Source: Oehlia diaphana
Lineage: Eukaryota; Glomeromycota; Glomeromycetes; Glomerales; Glomeraceae
Direction: 5' to 3'
DNA: 64,000 bases
NCBI GenBank assembly: GCA_003833135.1
Contig: QZLH01000574.1
Location: 9,080-73,079, forward strand
Every line of letters starts with the position of its first letter. The stretch's first letter is position 1. Below, piece after piece: positions 37,085 to 48,073 of the stretch. A model generated the notes under the pieces. It did no database searches, had not been told where the DNA came from, and was given only the letters and a program-made list of their open reading frames with translations. The position numbers and the translations under genes were made by a program.

Positions 37085-37300
37085 TAGGGTGTCCAGGATG
37101 GGTTACCCAAAAATCGCGCGTGATTTTTCGCAAATTCGCGATTGGCTGAAATTAACGTAATTTCGGCCTAATTATTTAGCCGGAATTATACCGGCCAGAA
37201 TTCCAGCAAGATCATACTCATGGTTATCAAAAATCGCGACCAACCCAAAATCGCCAAAATCGGGATAAAATCGGGATCAACCTATCCCTACCAGAGAAAT
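37085..37300. repeat. GC-richer repeat with AAAATCGCG and GGCCGGAATTA words
   Basis: This contains AGGGTGTCCAGGATGGGTTA at the left, AAAAATCGCG and AAAATCGGGAT words toward both ends, and AGCCGGAATTATACCGGCCA in the middle. A weak inverted relation exists between the ends (AGGGT-GG versus AGGGATAGG). It resembles the short elements elsewhere in the window, but the termini are not clear. Confidence 0.4.
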
Positions 37301-37753
37301 AAATAATTGAGAAATTTATTATGCGAGTCACAAAATAAAAAGGCCTAAGAATTGTACACAGAGTCTATTTAAAAGAAACTATAATTTATTTAATATAACT
37401 AAATCTTTATGAAATTTTTCTTTTTAAATAGATCTATCGTATTATAATACAGTACTAAGAAACGGAAGTCATATAAAAACGATATATGTGATAATACAAA
37501 ATATAATCCTTTAGTTACTATTGAAAACACATCTCACTTGATCAAAACACCAAATCAATGTTGAATTCTTTTTCTTCTTTGCAACAGGGTGAACATCAAT
37601 CATTTTTTGTAGTGGATTGTGTTTGTCAAAGGTTAGTTCATTTGGAGCGAGAAAAGAACTAATTACTAGCTATAGTAAAAATTAGGATAAAAAGAATGAA
37701 CAAAATCTTTTGACATATCGTCCTTAGCGTTCTCAATTTCAACAACAGTCTCA

Positions 37754-38032
37754 TCAAACTACTATACACCATAATGCATTTCCAGTCAGAAATCCCTTTT
37801 TCGCCTCACTCCAACAATCCCCATGCGACAATAAAACACACAACGAGTCTTCCCATTCAAATACACGGCCATAGCGGGTAACATTTTCAAATGAGAATGT
37901 TATGAATTTATGATCAAAACCATAACTTTTAACATATTCCAAGTAACATGTATGAGTAGAAGGATTTCTGCATTCAGAATAACAGTTGGAATTTTGCAAC
38001 GCGTTTGCGATCTCGATCATTTTAACAATCAT
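37754..38032 (-). CDS. Hypothetical protein or gene fragment
   Basis: A 92-residue frame of ordinary, mixed composition with several cysteines (CYSEC, THTCYLEYV) and aromatic residues (GRVFEWEDSLCVLLSHGDCW). It reads more like real protein than the low-complexity frames around it. There is no recognisable domain, no clear upstream exon and no promoter. Upstream on the same strand, other frames have protein-like pieces separated by stops, so this may be part of a decayed gene. I do not recognise it and assign no function. Confidence 0.25.
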   Translation of the reverse strand: MIVKMIEIANALQNSNCYSECRNPSTHTCYLEYVKSYGFDHKFITFSFENVTRYGRVFEWEDSLCVLLSHGDCWSEAKKGFLTGNALWCIVV

Positions 38033-38189
38033 AAGCGGATTTTCAGATTATTGCAACTTTATTTATTTTTCACCCTTCGGCACATGGGACTTAGTCTTCA
38101 CATCAGTTGCTCTATAAGATTGAACGTTTGGGACCACAAAATGGCATTATGGCCTGTTAAGATACGTACCGGTTCGACACAGTCCTAAG

Positions 38190-39767
38190 GATAGTTGCAA
38201 AGATCGGATTCTTTGCTGGTTTGAACAACATTGGAAGAACACCATTGTAGTATTAGTATATTACTATTGATTTGTTTTTCTCGCTTTTGTCTGCTGACGC
38301 CACAAACATAAATTTGATCTTTTATTATTGAAGGTAATTAGCATTCTTGAAAGATATTATTTCTGATCTTGAATCCCCATTTTCTTGAAAGACTTCAGTT
38401 CATCCTTATCAATAGAAAGTTTAAAGGAAACTGCTATGATTTATTATAATTTCGGAATATAAAATTTTTGATTCGTATACGGTGTGCTTAATACGGCCTC
38501 TAATTTATCATAAATGCTTAGTTTGTTCTCACAAAGAAGTTGTACGAGATTCCAACAAAATAAATAACGCAGTGATCGGAAATTTAATCGTTAAAATTTC
38601 TATTTCCGATTAGGTGATTACTGATTAGTATTAATTCCAATACACTATCGAGTTACTGGTTAATTTTAATGTTTTTAAGTACTCCCTGAAATACTTTGTG
38701 GAACTAAAGCGGACCAAAATGATGTTATGTACGTTTCGTTTATTTTAGTTTCGTAGAAACTGCGAAATGCAGTTAATACTTTAGTCGGAACTTGCTTCAC
38801 CCAAATCTCACGTTTCTAGGGTGGGTAAAGATTTTGCAATTTCCGAATTTTCACGAGATTGTCAATTTATTCATGCTAAAATGTAGCATTGTATTCTCAA
38901 AAAGCAAGTAATATTTTCTTACCCGTGTTATTTCTTTTGTAGATATGAAATTTATAGTGTAAAGATGTTGCACTATATATTAAGATAAACCCATATAATA
39001 ACTAAGTTATTACTTGTAAAATCATTATATATTAAATTTCTTTTATTTTTCTAACATTAGCAGAATGGAAGTATAAAGTTAAGAAATTGGCTGCTATTAC
39101 TCTTTAAGTATGCGACTCTTCCGTTTTTAATGATAAGTTATCTATTAAACTGTATATTATTTTATTTTAGCGATTACTATTAACAAAAATGAAAAATATT
39201 TAATCGATGGGACTAATTGCTAATGTATTGTATACTAATGAAGATACAAGAGATATGATATTTTTACATGATAAGAGAATCTGTTCTACAATAAGCAAAA
39301 GGTATTCATATTTTGTCATCCGCACTAATATTTTTATTGCATAAATGCTCATCAAAATATTTTTTATAAGATTAATGTTGTAGAGAAAATGGACACTATG
39401 AATAGTCACACATATGTCTTATATGTCTATAACTGTGAAGAGATTATCGATAAAGAAATCATACAATGATGTATGTACAGTACAATAACCAGTATGTAAT
39501 CAGAAAATAACGATAGTACAAAATATTCGGCTAGAAATTAAGCTAACAACATAGTGCATTTCCTTAAACACATCCAAAGTTAATTAGTCTTCGAACCTGA
39601 AGACGCTGCTTTGATTTGTTTCTTGAATAAGTATACAAAAATTATCCTATTTAATTTATTTTATTTTATTTCTAAAAGAGTAGCATAACTAAGACTATTA
39701 CAAATAAAAGCAGATGGCATTTTCATGCGAAATAACTAATATGCGTATATAGAACTCAGTTACTCAT
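38190..39767. other. Intergenic, no gene seen
   Basis: AT-rich. No supported frame. A GC-slightly-higher stretch at 38560-38830 may be old repeat or decayed gene, but no protein match was recognised. Confidence 0.3.
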
Positions 39768-40165
39768 CCCATATGAGACCTCACTCTTCGGTAAAGATTT
39801 AGGGCGTCCCCCGAGAATGCCCCAGGGACCCCAAATCTACCCTCTAACCTCTCCCCATTTCTGGGAGATAATGCGTTAGTCTGCCGAATGCTACCACAAT
39901 CTTCACATTACCACAAGGTTAGAGTCGACCGTAATGTGCTCACAGCTCCATCAAATTGGTAGACCACCGAATGGTGGTTGGTGGTCCCGCCCCTACCATT
40001 ATAACCCGAAGGGCCACTCGGGTGCCAAGATGCTATCAATAGGACCTTTATGAACCATTTACCAGTCTACCAATGATCGCATCTACCACCTCACCATCGG
40101 TAGGCGGCTATTTTATTTAACTTTTTGTTAGTAGCTTCAGATAGAACGAAGAGACCCCTTATGGG
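39768..40165. repeat. GC-rich structured island, probable repeat element
   Basis: About 400 bases of much higher GC than the flanks. There are hairpin-forming words (GACCACCGAATGGTGGTTGG; CCCGAAGGGCCACTCGGG), repeated TCTACCA/GGTAGA words and short C/G runs. The ends show a loose inverted match (CCCATATGAGACCTC versus CCCATAAGGGGTCTC). It has no open frame. A non-autonomous element is likely. A tRNA-like control box was looked for and not found. Confidence 0.5.
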
Positions 40166-41164
40166 TACGAGTATACATAAATTATAATTACGTGATATAC
40201 TTTTTTATTTATTTATTTACAGTACGTTCACGTGATGTCTTTAACATCATTTATTTTATTTCTCTCAAAGGACAATTTCATACAATCTTTACTTAACATA
40301 ATTCTCTTTTCAACGCTTTAACCGAAAGTAAAAGACGCGTTTATAAAACGTTTAATTTTACTAATAAAGATTTATTGGTTAATATGGAAGGTGTGCACGT
40401 GTACAGGTATGCACGAATATATTTAGCTTAGCATAATGTACTTCAAAATATAAAGTATCTAATATATATATTAAAATGGTTAATTAATTAATTTAATTTT
40501 AAAAGGAAATATTAATAATTATGTAATGCATGGCAATTATTCTTTTGTAATGAAATACAGCATTAATGTTATAGCTAGCCTTGTTAAATATCCATATTGT
40601 CATGCATGATATTTCCATAGTTATATTGATATTATTATAATAAAGGGATTGCAATATACTATCAAAAAAATAGGCATTGATAGTAAAGTACTATTAGTTC
40701 CGAAGCAAGAGAATTAGAAACCGATAATATGTCGTGTCAAATTTAGGATCCATATTCGCTTTCAGTCTGGTCGAGAGTTTACAATAGTTAGTATCATATG
40801 ATTATGACATAAGAAGAGATAATATAATTTTTGAAAACGGTCAAAAAGAAATGCATCGCATGTTTGATCAATAATAGTATATAAACTCGTTATTAATAAG
40901 GCGTTGTGACTACTATATCATGATCACCATTTTACATTTTTCATTTTCTGCGATGCATTATTTTTAACCGTCACTGTATATACGAGTCAAGAAAGTAAAT
41001 CGTATAAGATCAAGAATGCAATATTTGCATGATAGAAATATTTATTAATTAAAAAAAATTATAGATATAATTTCTTTACAGCGAAAAAAGGTAAAAAAGT
41101 AAAAATAACTAATACATTCACTAATAAATAATTTAACTCAAAAGTTCGAAGTGACCAAACTTTA
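40166..41164. other. Intergenic, no gene seen
   Basis: AT-rich non-coding sequence leading to the 3' end of the minus-strand secreted-protein gene. Confidence 0.35.
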
Positions 41165-41467
41165 TTAGCATTCTCCTTCAATACAGCATGCTCCTTCAAC
41201 GGTATTACAATAAAAACCCAACACGCAATCAGTATCCTGTATTCCTGTTCACATTCTTCTCTATAATAACAATCTCCAAGACCGCCACCAGGTGTGCAAC
41301 GTTTCATGAGAAGACTAGATCTAACTACAAATAAAAATGTTAAATGCATGAGAAAATAGAAAGTTAATAAAAATAAATAATTTCTTACCCTCATGGAGAA
41401 GCGATGCATGAACTGTCAGACCATGGATGTTACAAATAAGAATGATAAACAAGAAAATATATTTCAT
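41165..41467 (-). pseudogene. Small cysteine-rich secreted protein with a frameshift
   Basis: Exon 1 is 41467-41389 and encodes a signal peptide (MKYIFLFIILICNIHGLTVH). An intron with GGTAAGAA donor and TTTGTAG acceptor follows, and exon 2 starts at 41324. Exon 2 first reads RCTPGGGLGDCYYREEC. The cysteine-rich pattern then continues only after a frame change near 41255: GFYCNTVEGACCIEGEC and a stop at 41165. In the unshifted frame the cysteines cease and the frame runs to 41059 in low-quality sequence. The encoded product would be a short secreted Cys-rich protein of effector-like size. A one- or two-base indel, either a real mutation or an assembly error, explains the break. A TATA-like box lies about 60 bases upstream. 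Function unknown. Confidence 0.55.
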
Positions 41468-41524
41468 TGCAAAATATTGTGCGAGTTTGAGATTTTGTTC
41501 TTTGTTTTTTTTAATCAGACCCTG

Positions 41525-41531
41525 TATATAT
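41525..41531 (-). promoter_or_regulatory. TATA-like box
   Basis: TATATA on the minus strand, about 58-64 bases upstream of the start codon at 41467. The spacing suits a short 5' leader. Inference from position only. Confidence 0.4.
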
Positions 41532-41830
41532 AGCATATATAAGAAAAAGCAGAATATGATGATTCCGAAGACTATATCATTTACAGAAATAAAATGAAAA
41601 TTTTTTTTATAAGGAGAAAGCCAATTTAAAAAGTAATTATTAATTATTATGAACAAAGATTAAATAATTTTTCTCCATTACAAATGATCAATTACATGGA
41701 ATATTTTGCAACGTATTTTCGGATTTCAAAAATTATTACGGATCTGCAGATGAGAAAAAAGTAATTAATTTATTTTATCGTAGAATAGTTTACGTGGTTG
41801 TTTTTTCCTTAAATGTTTATTCTTATTAAA

Positions 41831-42373
41831 GGGTATCAGGACATTTCGCCGAAACCCATTTCGCCGAAGGGATGTTTCACCGAAGGGACGTTTTGCCGAA
41901 ATCCCATTTCACCGAATGGACATTTGCCGAAACATTATTGTTTTTATACTAAAATATCATACAATTATTTATTCCTTAAGCCACTTTCGATCATCAATTA
42001 GCAGTTCTATGCCAAATAAACTATAGTATATACTAAATACATACAAAAATAAACTGCGTAAAAAATAAACTAAATCTATATATTATTTTAATATTATTTC
42101 TAAATAATGCCACGTAACATTCATTACTAATGTTTTTTAATTATTATTAACAATAGTCTTTTGTTTTATCCAATAGTCTTTTATGTATTTTTTTTATTAA
42201 GGTTTCTGATGTAATTTAATAAATAAATAAATAAATAAAAATTATTTTCATTGCGCGATTAATATTTTTTTTTATTAAAAGTGATAATCGCTATCATTTC
42301 TATCATTTTTGGAGAAATGGCTTCGGCGAAACATCCCTTCGCCGAAATGACTTTCGGCGAAATGTACCGTAAC
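41831..42373. mobile_element. MITE with repeated TTTCGCCGAA motifs in both ends
   Basis: The left end has GACATTTCGCCGAAACCCAT, then TTTCGCCGAAGGGATGTTTC, then further degenerate copies (CACCGAAGGGACG, TTGCCGAAATCCC, CACCGAATGG) to about 41940. The right end (42311-42373), read in reverse, has GTACATTTCGCCGAAAGTCA, then TTTCGGCGAAGGGATGTTTC and GCCGAAGCC. So both termini are arrays of the same roughly 15-base unit in inverted order around an AT-rich core. The 62-codon frame at 41813-42001 is a translation of the repeats. Confidence 0.75.
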
Positions 42374-42588
42374 CAAAAAAAGGAAAAAATCTAAATTAGT
42401 TATAGTTTTAAAAATCCAAATTTATGTGTAAAATAATTTTATGTAGATTTGTGTAATTTTTAGTTTTATTTGTTTTTATTTTAATTTTTATTTTAAATAT
42501 TAAGTACTAAATTTTTTCATTTTGGTAAATAAGACTTTTTCATATAAAATCTACATCTGATCTGGCTATCTAATGATCACGCACAGCA

Positions 42589-42597
42589 TATATAAAT
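42589..42597 (+). promoter_or_regulatory. TATA-like box
   Basis: TATATAAAT, 41 bases before the start codon at 42638, implying a leader of only about 10-20 bases if used. Confidence 0.45.
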
Positions 42598-42637
42598 AAC
42601 TTAATACTACTACCTGTTACAACTAGTATTCAACAAA

Positions 42638-43582
42638 ATGCTTCATTTAAAACGTCTTCTCTTTGGAATTATTCTTTTATCATCTTTTGGTTCAGCTTTT
42701 GCTGAAGAATATGATCCTAATAAAGACGTTTTCGATCAAATAATTAATATGCTTGTTCCTACGCTTATAGTTTTTTTAATTGATACGAAAGAAAAGTCAG
42801 AAGATTCAAGAGGGATAGATTTGGGAAATTCGGAAGAATTAGGAAAAGAACAAATAAGCGTATTTATTATAATTAGACAAGAAATATCCCAAGTTAAAAT
42901 TAGACGAGCTTTTGATGACTTTCTTTTTTTATTATCCCTTTTTATTCTACCATGTATAGTATTTTATAAAAATCATAAGGAATTCGCAATACCCATCTGG
43001 ATTCCAATGCTTTTTGGGGCTATGGCTGGTTTTGTTTTCTTTGTACTCATAAACTATTATATTATTAGCTATAGTGACTCAGTAATAATTGATCGGAGAA
43101 TTGTACTTGGATTTTTAGGTCTTTTTATTGATTTAGGTCACATTATTTCTGACATTTGTTTCATATTTTATACCAAAAGTATTCCTGAGAGTAATTTTAC
43201 AAATGTTTTCATTTACTCACATGCAGTAACCGGAATTTTAGGATCGGTTTTGCTGTTTTATTATATATGTGAAGTTGGCTTAATATATTCGAGGAATTAT
43301 GAAGGCGTTAGTACCTTCGAGAAATCAGGACCTTTTTTAAGGAAATTAACTATAACAGTGACTTGCCTTTGGACTCCAATAGTCCAAATGCTAAATATGT
43401 CTCTCCTTTCTGGTAATGACTATTATTGGACGAAATCAATATTGGCATTAAACCTGATTTACCTCTCAAGAGTTATAAATTATGCTGAAAAAAATGTCAA
43501 AATATCGAAATATGAAAAAGTACCATTCGGTATGTTATATATTATCTTTCATGTCTTACGCAACTATAGTTGGGAGGATTAA
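42638..43582 (+). CDS. Polytopic membrane protein with signal peptide, unknown family
   Basis: A single exon of 314 residues. Residues 1-22 form a signal peptide (MLHLKRLLFGIILLSSFGSA, cleavage likely after AFA). Residues 31-90 are mostly soluble and charged. Hydrophobic helices follow at about 94-110, 118-145, 154-178, 190-217, 236-256 and 264-282, giving roughly six membrane spans. The C-terminus ends NYSWED. No catalytic or transporter motif is seen. The topology suggests a plasma- or endomembrane protein. I do not recognise the family, and the likeliest explanation is a lineage-specific protein. The first ATG follows a TATA-like box and gives the signal peptide, so the start is secure. 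Being intronless is unusual beside the intron-rich genes after 48,000. Confidence 0.75.
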   Translation: MLHLKRLLFGIILLSSFGSAFAEEYDPNKDVFDQIINMLVPTLIVFLIDTKEKSEDSRGIDLGNSEELGKEQISVFIIIRQEISQVKIRRAFDDFLFLLSLFILPCIVFYKNHKEFAIPIWIPMLFGAMAGFVFFVLINYYIISYSDSVIIDRRIVLGFLGLFIDLGHIISDICFIFYTKSIPESNFTNVFIYSHAVTGILGSVLLFYYICEVGLIYSRNYEGVSTFEKSGPFLRKLTITVTCLWTPIVQMLNMSLLSGNDYYWTKSILALNLIYLSRVINYAEKNVKISKYEKVPFGMLYIIFHVLRNYSWED

Positions 43583-43721
43583 AAAACACGTTGCGAAAAA
43601 ATAAGATGTAATCCTAATCACGTTTTTAATACTAGTATATTTTATTAAATTTGGATCATTGAAGCAATTTTTTTGTGTTACTTTAACTGTTTGACCATGA
43701 TACGACTGATGCGTAGAAGCG

Positions 43722-43776
43722 TACCCTATAAAAAAATTTTCAGAAAAATGATCATTTGTCGGAGTTTTTCGGGGGT
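43722..43776. mobile_element. Short relative of the 36193 MITE
   Basis: It begins TACCCTATAAAAAAATTTTC and contains GTCGGAGTTTTTC before ending GGGGGTA. It shares the terminus and the TCCGA/TCGGA word with the 111-base element at 36193-36303, but only about 55 bases remain. It lies about 140 bases past the stop of the membrane protein gene. Confidence 0.55.
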
Positions 43777-46700
43777 AGCAGCATAGTAGAATATTTTTTT
43801 ACTTAACTAAAATACGCATAGATACATGTACACTGTATTAAAGAATCCTGGCAAGACATGTAAAAAGATAGAATTTCCGAAGACCGAAGAAAATTCTCTC
43901 GTAGAGTTTCGAAGAAATAAAGATGGAAGTGTTTAAAGCCATTAGTCGGTTCGTTTTCAAATTTTTACACATGAATTTTTCTCATAATGTAGAATAGTTT
44001 GAGAATTTAGGATATAAATAGAGAGACTTCATATTTAGTACGTGACGCAGAAAGTATTTCGTAATTTAAATTCGGAGAATATAATTTGATAAGTAATTTA
44101 TACACGTCTTAAAAATATATATACAGTATATAAACATACAAGGTTTTATTTTGTGAAGAAAAACGAGAATTACAACTAACAATAAATAGTAAGTAATATT
44201 TGAATCCGCAAAAGATTCTCTGAAGGTATAGTAATGTATTTGATCGAATGATACCCTTATGTGAACCGAATTTTTCACATACAGATAATCTCATTATACA
44301 CAGCAACAATTTTTTTCGTCTTACATTTCTCGAATCCAATAATAAGTTATATATTTTCTCATAAAAAAAAATTGTTAAATATAATAATTTAATTTATGGA
44401 CTTTATACAATTATACTTTATCAAGTTTATTATACTATGATTTACGATAAATTTAATTGGTAATTTTTTCAAAAAAAAAAAATACCTGAAAGGGTTCCAT
44501 GAACTTTCTGATGAATTGTCTTATTAATTTTCTTGATTAGCCAGGATCAAGCGTATACTGTAAACTTGAAAAAAAAAAAGAATTTGGCCACAGATAATAC
44601 TATGTTGCTATATTGCTAAAAATACTTTTCTGATCTCGTGTTTGTTCGCAATGGTAAATTGTCAGCTGATGTCGAATACATGTAAATTATTTTGTAATTA
44701 CTTAACTTAAAAATAATAAATTTATGTGAGAAACTGAAAATATTCATACGAACGTATGAGTTTGTATAATGAAAAAACTCATTCGAAAAAAATCATTAAT
44801 ACGAAAATAAATTTATGCAAAAAATCACGTGATGAGACATAATCCCTGGGTTCGTTATTAGGTAACGGAGGAATTAGGAACAGACATTAAGGAGAAACTG
44901 GCTGAGATTTAGTTAGTAAGTTTTTTAAACAATACCTCTTAGCACTGCCTATAGTATGATTAGTATCCCTCTTATACCTTCTCAATAAAGTACCGTCTCA
45001 ATATATCGAACATATAAAAATCACATACCGAGAGACAACCCGGTACATTCAGTAAAACGGTAAAGTTATTGTTAGATTCCGAGCACTGGTCCGAGCACGG
45101 TGGTGTAGTTTATTATTTTATTCTGAGTTATACCGAATCTTACTGAGTTTCTCTCGGAATGGAGTAAAAATAATGGGTGTTCGGTATATTCTGTAAACTG
45201 GATAAATTGTTAAAAGACCCGGAGCATTTTAGGTGGTGCTAGACCATAGATTTTAGAAACGGTTAACTAAAACAAGGGTACTTAAAACGATTGCGTTCAG
45301 CGTATAACGAATTGAAGAGTCGCGAAAAGTATAGAGAGATTGAAGAATGAAAAAGATCCATTGAAGTATGGGTTTATTGATTGGATAATTTGGATAATTT
45401 TTCTTTTTTAAGCTAATCAGCGCAGAAACAAGTTCTAAATAATTAGACTTATAAGGGGTGAAAATTTAAAAAACGGAAGACGAAAAGTATACGATATTGA
45501 AAAATGAAAATAACGAATATACTGTATATTTAGTATATATATATAAAGTGTCTTTCCAGATATAAAAAAAGCCTTGTTACTGGTTTGATAAAAAGGACCA
45601 AAATTAAAGAATGGAGTAATTTTATTATCTGAATAACTATTAAATCTATTAATAACAGGAAATATGATTTAAACAAAATCAAAAAATTTCACGAAAGAGA
45701 ACGTTCTTAAAAAGAAAAGGTTAACAATATTATAATAAGATAACAATTTATACAATTGTTTAAGATTTAAGTTAAGGTTTTAAGCTCAAGTATAAAGTTT
45801 ATTAAATAATAATAATAATAATACAATATTTTTTTTTTGTTAAAATTCATCATAAAATTTAATATAAGAATTTAATATAAAGATTTAATATAAGAATTTT
45901 TTTATAAAACCATCTTAAAAATAAAAATAAAAAAAGTACAAACAAAATATAAAAATATAAATTCTGATTTTTAGCCGAATATTTCTTTCTGTATTTTTGT
46001 GTACTATTATTCAATATGATACCTGTGATACTTCATATCGGACATAAAGAAATTCCCAATTTTCGCAAATTTACAAAGAATTTTTTTTAATCAGACCATT
46101 TTTTTTTATTGTAAGGGGTAAAGGGTAAATAATAACTAATTAGGGATAAGACCGCAAACCGGTAAGGGTAATTTTATTGTACATATTTATTTATTTTTAA
46201 CTAAAATCAAATAATAAAAGCAATCTTTGGATCTTAAAGTTTATCACTTTTTAACAATGACAAGAATTTTATCCGAATCTATAATCAATTATTAATTATT
46301 TGGTATAAAGTTTAATTAATTCTTATCATTTATTATCATTATAATTATAATCATTATTATTATTATTATTATTATTTATTTATTATTCAACCGAATTTAT
46401 TATCAATTTTATCTTTTTAATATTATTTTAATATGCATTAACTGTTAATAAAAAAAAAAGACTGGTTTGAAAACAAGTTCATAAAAGAAATTCATTCTTG
46501 ATCTACTGTATACAACTTTTAAGCGCGTATTTTTTTCCGATGGAATTTAACAAATGCAAAACTAAAAAATTTCCCGATTAATAACATAATTACAATCACA
46601 TGATATTCGTTCTTCATTAATTAATAATAAATTTTTAAATATTCGAAAATCTTCTTAAGGATTAAAAATTTTTATTTATTTTTTTTTTTATATACATTTT

Positions 46701-46938
46701 TTATGCAAGAATGTACAATTAATTTATTTTACTCTTTTTTTTTTTACTTTATGTGTATGTAATTTATAATATATATTAAAAAAAAGAATTAAACCCCCGA
46801 GAAAAAAAAAAATAAAAAACAAACCAAAAAAAAAAAGGGAAAAAAAAAAAAAAATTTTTTTTTTTTTTTTTATCAATTTATATACAAAAAATGAAAGAGA
46901 AAATATAGAAACGATAAAAAAAAAAAAATTTTTTTTTT
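43777..46938. other. Intergenic, no gene seen
   Basis: AT-rich. Between 44860 and 45260 the GC is somewhat higher, with GTCCGAGCACGGTGGTGTAG and CCCGGAGCATTTTAGGTGGT, two similar words about 150 bases apart, suggesting degraded repeat. No coding sequence. Confidence 0.35.
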
Positions 46939-47533
46939 NNNNNNNNNNNNNNNNNNNNNNNNNNNNNNNNNNNNNNNNNNNNNNNNNNNNNNNNNNNNNN
47001 NNNNNNNNNNNNNNNNNNNNNNNNNNNNNNNNNNNNNNNNNNNNNNNNNNNNNNNNNNNNNNNNNNNNNNNNNNNNNNNNNNNNNNNNNNNNNNNNNNNN
47101 NNNNNNNNNNNNNNNNNNNNNNNNNNNNNNNNNNNNNNNNNNNNNNNNNNNNNNNNNNNNNNNNNNNNNNNNNNNNNNNNNNNNNNNNNNNNNNNNNNNN
47201 NNNNNNNNNNNNNNNNNNNNNNNNNNNNNNNNNNNNNNNNNNNNNNNNNNNNNNNNNNNNNNNNNNNNNNNNNNNNNNNNNNNNNNNNNNNNNNNNNNNN
47301 NNNNNNNNNNNNNNNNNNNNNNNNNNNNNNNNNNNNNNNNNNNNNNNNNNNNNNNNNNNNNNNNNNNNNNNNNNNNNNNNNNNNNNNNNNNNNNNNNNNN
47401 NNNNNNNNNNNNNNNNNNNNNNNNNNNNNNNNNNNNNNNNNNNNNNNNNNNNNNNNNNNNNNNNNNNNNNNNNNNNNNNNNNNNNNNNNNNNNNNNNNNN
47501 NNNNNNNNNNNNNNNNNNNNNNNNNNNNNNNNN
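46939..47533. other. Assembly gap (595 N)
   Basis: A run of unknown bases flanked by an A-then-T run on the left and a long A-then-T run on the right (to about 47610). The gap is in homopolymer DNA, so its length may be arbitrary. The 251-codon frame across it is meaningless. Confidence 0.98.
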
Positions 47534-47614
<81 letters not shown>

Positions 47615-47639
47615 AAAAAACACCACAAGTAATTCTATT

Positions 47640-48073
47640 ACTGGTTATTAAAAATAACTTGTATGATATGTTACATATAAAAAATTTTTTTTTTTTTTTT
47701 ATAATACAAAATATCCCTCTAATGATATATTGTGCTATTATTAATAAAATCCGAAAAAATTTACCATTTTAAGGGATAAGTAATTTTTTTCTTTTTTTTT
47801 GTGTATAGAGAAAATTAACCCAAAATTTTTTTAAAAAAATAAGAAATAAACGGAAAAAAAAATGAAATGCGTGGCGGGATCAAATTGATCAAATTTGATC
47901 AAATTTGTTAAAAGGAATTTTGTTTCCTTTGAGTCTGACTTTCTTTTTTTCATAAAGTCATTTAAATAAATAATTCCTACAAATATTAAAATATGAAATT
48001 TAAGAAAAACATCTCTTTTTTTCGAATTGAAAGAAAGAACATTAATATATACGATATATATATATATACCTTA
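47640..48073. other. Intergenic, no gene seen
   Basis: AT-rich with homopolymer runs. GATCAAATTTGATCAAATTT near 47883-47907 is a small direct and inverted repeat. Confidence 0.4.

Noticed and set aside
38140..38180. Possible tRNA-type B box (CCGGTTCGACAC)
   Set aside because: No cloverleaf, acceptor stem or A box could be folded around it.
41813..42001. 62-codon frame with PISPKG-like repeats
   Set aside because: It translates the TTTCGCCGAA array of a transposable element terminus.
44066..44339. Two overlapping minus frames of 70 and 76 codons
   Set aside because: No start context, no exon partners and AT-driven composition; they are two frames of the same non-coding DNA.
46873..47628. 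Long minus frame of 251 codons
   Set aside because: It is almost entirely the N gap plus poly-Lys/poly-Phe from homopolymers.
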